Both the position numbers and the translations under genes were made by a program. A DNA stretch of 64,000 nucleotides, taken from NCBI GenBank assembly GCA_963978905.1, contig OZ022256.1, positions 58,678,646-58,742,645 on the forward strand, written 5' to 3'. Each line of letters opens with the position of its first letter. Position 1 is the first letter of the stretch. The stretch comes from Trichostrongylus colubriformis. Lineage: Eukaryota > Nematoda > Chromadorea > Rhabditida > Trichostrongylidae. This document shows, piece by piece, positions 1 through 10,500 of the stretch. The notes under the pieces were generated by a model. That model was not told where the DNA came from, searched no databases, and saw only the letters and a list, made by a program, of their open reading frames with translations.

Positions 1-496
1 ACCTCCTTTCGTTGAGTGCTCATTACTATGGCAGTAGTAGTCGCCAAACTATTGGTCGCCCAATTTTCCGAGTTTGGGTCCAAATCGCGATTAGGCTGAA
101 AACTTGTCATATAGGGTAGTTCGACCCCCTGAGCATGAATATCACACGTACTTTGCAGGAAATCGCCTAGTTCCCGTGTTATGAGCGTTGGCAGGTCCAA
201 ACCAATCATTCGCTTATTACGTAAAAACAGTGGAGATAACGGTTCCCTGGTAGAATAAAAATTGATTTTGCACATATTTTGCACGTATGGTCTTACATGA
301 GCACAAATGGATGAAAACTAGAAAAATGCAAAAATTTGCCCTCAGTGGGGACCGAACGAACCATCAGCTATTTTCTGGGCCCCCCCAAAACCATTTAGCC
401 AAATTTGAGACCGGTTTTTTGCTTTAGTATGTGACCTTATAAAATGCAAAAAACCGTTTTGAGAAAGCTCACCATGACCTGATGGGCCTTCCGTGT
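1..496. other. Left edge, no gene seen
   Basis: This is where the terminal cha-1 exon of copy A would be expected, about 50 bp past the end of homology. No NRYMCYG-like exon is present on either strand. Confidence 0.6.
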
Positions 497-1348
497 CAGG
501 AGAATGGGAACTAAAGCAACTGGTGAAGGCAAAAGGGTACAATCGGGAAGGATATGGGCAGTGTTCTCTTGAGAGCCAATAAACGCATCTGCGACGGCAT
601 TTAATTCACTCACTTTGAGGAAGTGTACTGCCTATCTTTGCATCCTCCAAAATCAGTGATGCGAGTAATGGGGGTGATGAAAACCCTTGGAATGAGTCAC
701 CCAAATAAAAGCTGGGGGTTCACGAAGACTACAAGATGTGGCAAGACCCCTGATGAAATTAGAGCTTCGATAAGGCATCTATTTCAACAGCTATCACTTA
801 TTTTACCTTGACCCACCTCTTTTTTGATCTGGCCCGCCCCTTTCGGAATTAATGGTGTGGGTGGGAGCCCTATCCTATGTTTCATTCCGTTTTCCTTCTT
901 TTTCGTACTACTGCGCACCTCTACTTTCATATACATTGATGATGCTTCCATATTCGGCCCGAACTGCCCCTACCACGGCCTCTAAGCTGATACAGTGTAT
1001 GACCTTGCAGCCAAGACGCATTACGTCAACCAATTAAAGCAGACTATAAACTCCTACTTTGTAGATCCAACCCACTAATTGTATCACTAATGTTGAGAAG
1101 GTAGCTTTAAGCGGCGGAATGAAACGAAGGATATGTATCAAGTAGAAATGAGGAAAAAGGAAGAACAAAATCAAAAAATAAACAGAGAACTGTATAAGAA
1201 AAGGAAAAAGGAAAAAAGGCAGATGATTTTGACTCAGCTACAAGAACAGATCGTCCAACGATCAAAGCTGCTCGCCGACTATTGGAGAAATTGTTGGCGG
1301 CCAAAAAAAAGGGCAGATTCTCTATAAAATCATGCGAGTTTTCCTCAC

Positions 1349-1501
1349 CTGGCTGGTAGACAATGGAAACCGCAACATTTCTTTCCATAGGGGATCCCGA
1401 AAGATATCCGGCAAACTTTCGATTTCTCCACTTTCCACAGATTGTCTCGCCAGGACGAGTAGAGCATACAGGTGATTGTCAATACCGTGTCCGACCAGGT
1501 T
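1349..1501 (-). CDS. cha-1: cha-1 copy A, exon 13
   Basis: It encodes [18 protein letters not shown] and ends FPLSTSQ before GTGAGG. G-GIDNHL-AL and LSTSQ are hallmark motifs of carnitine/choline acyltransferases. The terminal exon should follow about 0.9 kb to the left, but homology to copy B stops at 497. Confidence 0.92.
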
Positions 1502-4500
1502 CTAGAAATAGTTTACATTACTTGTTGAATGGCGTGTATGAGGTTTCATAGCTGCACTGTCGAAGACTCTTGCATGCCAGGGGTCTTATGGACTTTAAAC
1601 ACCGGGAGGAGGCAAATTCGGCTTACGGTGTGGGTGGCAATGGTCTGCAATTCGTTACTCTGCACATACGACGACTTACCAAGACGTCGAGTGCGAATTT
1701 ATTTACCGTTTTTAAAAATATAATCACCTTATTTTTACTCTTTCGTCTCTTATCCATTTCATTGTTTCACTTGTTTGTTGCTGTGTGCTGTTTCACAAGT
1801 TTGACATCATTATGAATGAAATCAATCTCACACTACGCTACATCAAATGATAATGGCGTAGGCCCGCCTGGAGCGTGGAGTTCGAAGTAAAACGCGTAAA
1901 GTCTCAAGAGCTCCCCGGAGGCGAATTTTACCAATGCGATTTTCCCACACATTATCTTTCCTGAATTAAAATGTTCGTTCACAAAGAGCAGATCTTGAAG
2001 TTCGCATTCATTCCTTGTTCCCCTCCCGGTGCTCTCAGTTCAGGCCTCAGCCGTTGCCACATCGCGCTCGACGCATGAGGACTTAGCGTTTAGGGCGCAT
2101 TCATGCTCTGCGGTGCCAGCACTGCGTGTCTCTGCGTATCTGCCTCGTCACCTGTGAAGGCAGCCACGTCTTGTATGAAGGTAGCCTTAGCGCTGAAGCC
2201 ACTGATTCCCAACTCACTTCTTGCGTTATTAGTGCCTGTTTCTCTGCTGCTCGACGCATCAGAACAAGACGGGTTTCCTGGAAAAAGAACGACTGATTCT
2301 GTCTCATTGGTCAACTATCCTACTCTATATCATCGGCTAAGTGTGTCTGTTGGTGTGTGTGTTTGACCGGAAATTCATATCTCGCGACGCACGGAAGATA
2401 GGACTCTGAATTTTGAAAGTGATATGGGGAGTGATGAGGGGACATTAGTGGTGAGGGAGGGGGACTGATAGCAACTGATAGAGGCTGATAAGGAGCTTCG
2501 AAAGGCGAATGGCAGGACTCAGTAAAGCTGGGATTCTGAATTTCAAAGTGATATGGGAGGTGGTAAGGGGACATCAGTAGTGAGGGAAAGGAAGTGATAG
2601 CAACTGTTAAGGGCTGATAAGAAGCCTCTAACGGCGAATACGGGAAATTGATATCTCGCGTCGCAGTAAAGCTGGGACTAAGAGTTTTACAATCGATACG
2701 ACACGACGGATGCAGAAGGACGGACGAGTTTTAGGGAAGGGATTTTGTTTCCTTTCCCTGTTTTTGCAAATTGCCTGTTTTTGCGAACCGTTCTATTGAT
2801 GATACTGATCGATTGATGCGATCAGGCTCAATTAGCATGCTCCCATGGTGATGCGCGCAGTATTGTGCGCCCGCCCAACTGGTTCTGATATGAAACTAAA
2901 TTTTAACAATTCCATTATGTCACCTTTGATTCGTTCTTTTGCATCGCTTTCACCCACTGAAGTGCTTCTCTCGTATTCGCTCGTATATTGTCCACCCTTC
3001 CAGCCCGAAATCTTCGGATTGATGCTGCTTCGTAAGTGGAGACGAGGTAGCCGTGAAGCCTACAATGCAGCTTTTGATGTTTTCATATAAAATCTCTGAA
3101 GGTACCGCTAGGGGAAAGCAGAAAATTCGAACTCGGAACGCATGCTCCTGAAAACAAAGATTCCAGTCCAGAAAAGGCGTTGTGTGGCGAAACTCGCGTT
3201 GAAAAAGCGCGGCCTAGGGTCTTATCACGATCCCGCCGCACAGCGAGTCGCGCTGCCACGAATCCGTCAGGGACATGCCTGCAGAGGTAACGTTCGCGAC
3301 CACCTAACTAAGACCCACGCTTGAGTTTCTATTTCTCGGGCTTTTCGCCGTTTCTACTATTGCACTCTCTCATATTCTCTGTTATTCCACAATGTGCCAA
3401 ATTAACCCCTTCCGTTACCTTTAACCCATTGACGACCGCGGCATTTACACGTGGGACCGCGTGGAATTTTTCCACGCACCGTGTGTGACGCGACGTTGTC
3501 TCACACGGTCCCACAGGTGCACCTTTCTGCCAAGCTATCATTTTTCACCTTTTTGCATTGTAATTAGGTTTCCAGATGTATTTATGATAATATATAGACC
3601 ACATTTGTATTAATTTCCCCTTTCAAATAAGAGTGGATGTTTTTAATGATGAAACTGAACTAAATCAAAGTATCGGTAGGCTGTTACTAGAAAGTGGATT
3701 CGAGCGACCGAATGACGTCTTACACACCGTTTGTGAGAATGAACACCACGGTGGTACACCAGGCTTTACATCGACTGAAAATTTACATATTAGGTTGTCG
3801 GAAAAAATCTTTGGTTTTTTAAAAACGTGCTTTTTCCCGCTAAGCTGCTTTCTAGGAATTTCCTCTGTACATATACATGTAGTACAAGTTCACATGCATC
3901 TATAGGTATTGTCGTCTTTCATCTTCTGGATAACCTTTTTAGGCAAAATAAATGTTAGGTGTATGCAGAATAAATGACCATAACTTCGACACAACTTTAT
4001 TTATCGAAATAAAAGCCATTCGAATCTACACACCATCACCAACGATCTGGTGAAGAAAATATGCCATCATGATAAAATTCTGGATTGCGAGAACTGGTAA
4101 AGTCAACAATGGCATTTTCAACCTGCATTGCATCGGCGAACTCCTTCTGACGTAGGTTTGCATCGAGAATCGGAAAATGTGGTAATCCGCTAGGGATATG
4201 TCTGAGGGATAAGGAGGGTAAGGGGGAGTCTCAATGCCTAACTGCATCAGTTTTTGCCTGGTGTGCTAAACAACGCAAACCCCACACTTCGCAATTTACC
4301 CGGCAAAAACTGTTGCAGTAGGATATCGAGACCTTCCTAGAGACTAGATTTACCGTGAAAATCCCAGAGAAACTTCTGAAACATGACACTTCGTTCTGCA
4401 CGATAATGCTCGCCCACATTTTGAAAAAGTGACTCACCAAAAAATTCTTGAGCTTGAGTGGGAAGTGCTGCCACATCCTCATTATAACCACGGTCAAGCC

Positions 4501-7500
4501 TCCGTTGAGGCATCCTCAACGGGGGTCGTATTTGGTTCGCTAAAAGGGGGGGGGGTGGGTTGTTTGCTGGGTTAGGCAGTGATCAACAGAATTATCAGGT
4601 TGAGGGTCTAAAGCGTAAGGGGAGAAATGATAAAACTGATTAACTGGGTTCGAACCCGAAACTATTGGGCTGAGGAATGAGTCCCCGCGGTTTTTTCAAC
4701 CCCGTTTTTTACAATGTTGCCTTCATCATTTGACGAAGCTCATATATGTTTTCGATAGAGCTTTTTTTGCTCTACAAAATGCTACTATCTGTTTTTCGAT
4801 TCCTTTAACTATCTAATATTTATGAGATTTGGAAATGAAGTAAGCTGAAGGCAAAAAACTGGCACTTGCGCACCCCATCTTTCTCCTCTGCCATCAAGAT
4901 CAAAAAATGTATGTGTGTGTGTTTCGATACAGCTCTTTCAGCTCTACAGAATGGTACTACTTTTTGTGCAAATCGCTCAATTTTTCGCTGTTTTTAAGAC
5001 TCACAAATGCAGTGCTCGCAAAAGTGTGCACTTTGGTTATCTTTTCTCCCTCTCTACTATCAAGATTGGAGAGCATGTGCATATATGCATTCGATAGAGC
5101 TTTTCTTGCTCTACAAGATGATACCACTCATCTTTTGTATCCTCTCATATTTTAGCATGTAGGAATGATTTTCCACATGTTTTTCAATTCAAAACTGCGT
5201 AATGAAAATGAATTTCATCGGCACAATGTTTTCTACTATTCGATAGAGCTCTTTTCGCTCTACAAAACAATGTATACGGTTTTTGTTCGAATTAATTTTT
5301 GACATTTTTTAGATCATTTAAAAGTCGACGAAATCGAGCATTTTTGACACCATTCGACGAAAATGCTCGATTTCGCCGACTTTTAAATGATCTAAAAAAT
5401 GTCAAAAATTTATTCGAACAAAAACCGTAAACACTTTTCTGTAGAGCGAAAAGAGCTCTATCGAATAGTAGAAAACATTGTGCCGATAAAATTCATTTTC
5501 ACCACGCAATTTTGAATTGAAAAACATGTGGAAACTCATTCCTACATGCTAAAATATGAGAGGATACAAAAGAAGAGAGGTACCATTTTGTAGAGCAAAT
5601 AAAGCTCTATCAAATGCATATATGCAGATCCTCTCCAATCTCGATGGTAGGCGAGGAAGAGGAGATAACGAAAGTGCACACTTTTGCGAGTACTGCATTT
5701 GTGAGTCTTAAAAACAGCGAAAAGTTGAGCGATTTGCATAAAAAGTAGTACCATTCTGTAGAGCTGAAAAAACTTTACAGAATGAAAAACCGCGGAGACA
5801 TATTCCTCAACCCAATAGTTTTTAATCATCATTGAAACCTCATGCATGGCGCGATTCGCAATGAAACCGGTCATCGCCAATAATCCTTTCGTTGGTCCGT
5901 TGACACCGACTACACGCGAGACACCTCCCTTCCCTATTCAACGCCATTCAGAAAAATTTTTCTTCGATAATGAAGAGACCGCGCTCCATCGTGATCGCCG
6001 CGTGATCGTCGTGATTCGCAGCCGCACCTATTCCTTTTTCGCGCACACTTTCGGCGATTCTTTCCTTCGGCGTTTTTGCTTTCTTATTGTTTTATAATGT
6101 TCTTTGGGTGTTAGGAAGTCAGGGCGAGGAGAGTGGTATGCTGCGCTCTATCCATAGTGTTAGAGACGGTATCTAACGCTATGGTTAGAGCGCAGAGAGG
6201 CTGCAGCGCAAGCCAAATTGGATTCATTTCGCAACTATATAATTTTTTCATATGTGATCTTCTTGAAGCCGTAATCGAAATGTTACCTCCCTTTTCTATC
6301 TTGGTTACGGCTTCAAGAAAAATCGCATATAAGTAAACACAGTGCCAAGACTCATGGAAAGTCGAAATTGAATACTTATATATGATTTTTATGAAGTATA
6401 ATCGAGTTTTTTCTTATCCTATGTTAGCCTAAGCCTGAGGGAAGGAGATTCCCTTTGCGTAGGCTTAATCAAAAACGCGTACGTGGTTCTTTAGTTCAGT
6501 TGAAGCAAATTTCTTGTAATATACCATAAAAGAATACTTTGTTAATTACTTATTGCATTTATTTATTATTCATTGCATAATAATGAAAACTAACAATAAC
6601 ATAAACGAAAGGGGGAGCGTATTGAGGCACCCTTTGGGGGAGGGGGGAAGTTTCTTTTAAAATTCAAAGACGACATTCAAAGAAAAATTTTTGATAATGA
6701 AGAGACATGGAGCGGTTGTTGTGCAATTTCTTCACATCAAAGCGAGATAAATTTCACGCGCATGGCATGGCAAGTTTGTCTGGAGTGGCGAAGAGTGGTA
6801 GAATAAGAAGGTGATAACTTTATTTCATAGTATGCTCTGTGTTCTATAACGAAATGATAAAATGAATTGCTTCAAAAACGAAAGAACTTTCCCGTCAACC
6901 TAATATTTATTTACCCCTTCATCTAGCTCAATAATTCAAGAATCGAGAGTTACTTTCTTGGACCATGCTTTGTGCAAAAACCTTTATGTTTGAAGTAAAC
7001 CTAATATATAAAAGATCAAGTAAATGTTTTAAAAGAGGCTTAAAATATAAGTTACAAGACCGTGACACGAAATCGTGTCACACGGTCTCACGCGGCCAAC
7101 ATGGTGTGACATGACGTCGTGTCACGCGGTCGTCAATGGGTTAATGTAAATTACTGTGCAGTAGAATGATACTGCCGGGATATTTGCACCGGAGCTCGGT
7201 CAGTCGGTGTTTCGTTCAATGTCACAATGGATTTTTGCTCCCACTTCTATTGTCACGAGATTTACTTTCCTGGAACGCTGAATAATTTCCCTGAGACTCA
7301 CTTAAAGTGTGCTAGTTGCAGCGCTAACTGTACAAAACCATCGGGGCTGAAGCCGGACTTCTTCATGAAGTCCCGTCCAAAATCGTTGAATATCAATACT
7401 TCCAGATCTAGCTCATATGTGAGTCTGAAATTCAAATGTTGTGATTCTTTATGCAATAAAATGTTCGCTATCAATCAGTTTGACGTCGGCCATACTTCAG

Positions 7501-10500
7501 GAAACGGCATTAACGGCATTTCATCTTGCCTTTCACTAACAAAACCATGAAATCGATAATAAGGGTTTGTAGGTTCATTCCTTCCTCGGTTTTTTTGAAT
7601 TCCTCGAATTAGAAAAAATACCGTGGGCTTGATGTGGGGAATGTACAGAATGTTTCGGAACATACTCGTCAAGTTCTGATGCTTGTTGTCGGAGTATCTC
7701 CATGCCATCCGCCCCAACATGCCAGGTTAAAGGATTTGGGCTTATTTCACGTTCAGCTCCACTAATCTGAAACGTTAGAATGATCCACTTTTCTATGGAA
7801 AGGTGAGTGCAGCCTTATGTCGAATATTCGCGCGACCGCGCGTGACGAGCAGCGCGGCGGATTTCTTCGCGTGTGATTGTGTTCATTTAGTATCCATAAA
7901 GTTTTACGCCCGAACTAATTAGGTTTTTTTTTGATCAGAAGTGCTATCATGTGGCAATGGTTTCTTTTGAGTTTTATGCTACTATTTTGTTCTTTTTGGG
8001 GCACAAAAGTTATTCTTCTTGGCTATTTAACTATCCACGACGTTGTTAACACACCTTTATTGGCTAACGTTTCGGTGGAATCGCCTTCTTCAGAGCCTGA
8101 AAGGATCAAGACGATTCATGACTACCCGGCCAAACACATCGTCAACCATTCGAGATCACCCAGACACCAAATAGCCATAGGATAAGCAACCCACCGCAAT
8201 AATCTGGATGCGGGAGACCAACCGGTCAGCAGCGACAGGACTCGTTGTTGCCCAACCTCACCTATGGAAAGCTGTCCTTATATAGGGTATCAATTCCCGT
8301 ATTATCATAGGACATTCTTCTCTCCGATTCATTTTTGGATGGATGAACTGAATCCAAAATGCCTTGAGGGATCTCCAGGCAGACAGTTGACGATTCTTGT
8401 GCCAACAACTGAACCCTGACCTCGAGGTCGTCTCCGTCTTTTTTTTACCTCGGTGAGCTCCCAGAGCACTTGATGTGCATGACCTGCTTTCAGCGTCAAT
8501 GTGCTCCTTTAATCTCACGTGAAGAAGCCTCGCCGTTTCGCCTATGTACTCATCCCCACATGTAATTTTAACATGTAATTTTATAGGCTACACCTGCGGT
8601 GGTGCATTCACCTTCCCTACCCGTAGGACATACCACACAATTGAGGGCCAAACTCAATCGATCGTAGAGTCGATTGTGTACGAGGCGAATGAATTTCCCT
8701 CGAATGAATTACCACCGGGTCTGTTGACTGCATTTCCACTTTTCTATCCATATGAAGTCTAAACAGTCTCGTAGCCATTGAGCGCAGCTATTTCGCATGC
8801 CATTCCAGTGATTCTTTACGCTCCTTATCTCCCATGCATACTTTCGCGGCTTTTCTAAACATGTTCCTAACAATAGCTCGCTTAGTTTGAAGGGGATGGG
8901 CTGATCGAAAATGCACAATGACATTTTTGCTGCTGGATTTTCTGTACCACTTTGTTTCTCCACGAATTTTCACTTGGATGTTTAAGAGAGGGAACCAATC
9001 TTCGTAGGGTTTTCCCCTTTCAGCTTTATGTGCTCTGTTTGCCGGCCTAGTAAGTTGAAAAACAAATTTGTCTGCTCTTATGTTTAGCAGATAACAAAAC
9101 AGTCATCAGTGCATTGGCAGTAAAACATAGGGTTTAGTTCCAGCACAGGCACTCCTATTTTGGACATGGAAGCTATTGCCAATATAGGCGCCAATCGCTG
9201 TCCCATTGCAAAGCCTCTGATCTGCGCAAATATCTCCCCGACCATCTGAAAACGCTTCAATTGATGCACTTATGTAGTAGAGCCATGAGTTGTCCTATGG
9301 AGAGCCCATGCATATTAATTTCATTACAGTGCTGGTTTAGAAGCTCGAAGATGGCTTCCATCGCGGCATTGTTGCTTATGTTTGCTTACATATAGTGCTT
9401 CTACGTCGTAAGATTCCGTCACACAGTTGCCGTTTAGTCGTAGCACGTGAAGATGATCTAACAGCATTCGGGTATTGGTGAGGTGCGATTGTATGTATTA
9501 TCGAAAAAAAAATCAGTCTCTGTTTCTTGACGATGTGTTTGGCCGGGTATTCATGAATCCTTTTAGGCGCTGAAGAAGGCGATTCCGCAGAGATGTTAGA
9601 AAACAAAGGTGTATCAGCAACCTCGTGGGTAGTTGAATAGTCAAGAAGATTAAAAGTTACGCCGAGGTTCATACAAAGCCGCACATAGAAATGACAAAAG
9701 TTATTGTTTTTAGATATGATGAGATAGACAGCTACTTTTTGAAGGAGCTCCAGCCCCTTGCGTCCTGAGACGAATTTCAACCGATCGCTATTCGTACTAT
9801 TGGCGCCGCGCGCACGACGCCGCCAAGAAAAATTCGGCGTAAGGCTACATATCACTATTGAGAGCAGAGTGCGTATGAATCAAAGAGAATACTGCAAGGT
9901 TTCTTTTCGCATCCTATAGATAGGTCCACCCCTGTATTAGAAAAAACCTTCGGAATTTCAGTTTCGAAAATCGATGTGCTATATGTGCCTTGATTGCCAG
10001 AAAGGAAACGCAGAAAATGTGGATACTCGTTTTTTCAGTCTTTCGAATTTGCAGTTTGATACTTTTAGCAAATGAAGGAACAAAAATTAAAAGTTTTGCT
10101 CGCCAACCTGAGGTATATATTACACTTTTCCGCAGTAAACTCGCAGAGAAAGGGAACGAAAGAAAAACGATAAAAAATGCTGACACGTATTTTCTGCGTT
10201 TTCTCTCGAACATTTAGGGTGGCCATTATAATGGAAATGGATCCTCGTTGAAAGGCTATAGTAGGGTAAGTAAGATTGGCTATTCTCATATCTGGGACAA
10301 GAGCGAACCGTGGCAGCGGCCAGAGCCACCGCACTGTCTATGTGATTGAACCCTTTCCAGATTCTTGTAAACAAACCCACTGTAGTTTGTTTCCGGTTCT
10401 CTCGTTCGTATCGGAGGGCACTTTCAGCCACGTGAATGAGGGCTATACCCTCATTAGGAGAGTGCTCAGTGCATATACCATTGGTGCCGTTAGTACTGAC

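Larger units (their letters stand above)
3790..6903 (+). mobile_element. Decayed mariner inside the TTAA-flanked element, copy A
   Basis: The ends TTAGGTTGTCGG (3790) and CCGTCAACCTAA (to 6903) form terminal inverted repeats. Inside, HDNARPH-type sequence with [18 protein letters not shown] is legible around 4390-4500. A 1.15 kb palindrome and other sequence interrupt it, so no transposase frame survives. Confidence 0.6.
3425..7140. mobile_element. TTAA-flanked element, copy A (piggyBac-like ends)
   Basis: TTAA (3421-3424 and 7141-7144) flanks inverted ends CCCATTGACGACCGCG and their complement. TTAA targets with CCC termini are typical of piggyBac-type transposons. The subterminal parts are rich in GTGTGAC/GTCACAC palindromes. 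No piggyBac transposase is legible, and most of the interior is a later mariner. A short frame at 3633-3780 ([17 protein letters not shown]) is conserved in copy B but unassigned. Confidence 0.6.

Noticed and set aside
10285..10300. Apparent loss of a 5' splice site in cha-1 copy A (ATATGAG against GTATGAG in copy B)
   Set aside because: That donor gives the wrong phase into exon 9 in both copies. The GTGGGT donor at 10380 and 59277 gives phase 0 in both and fits the family, so the difference is intronic.
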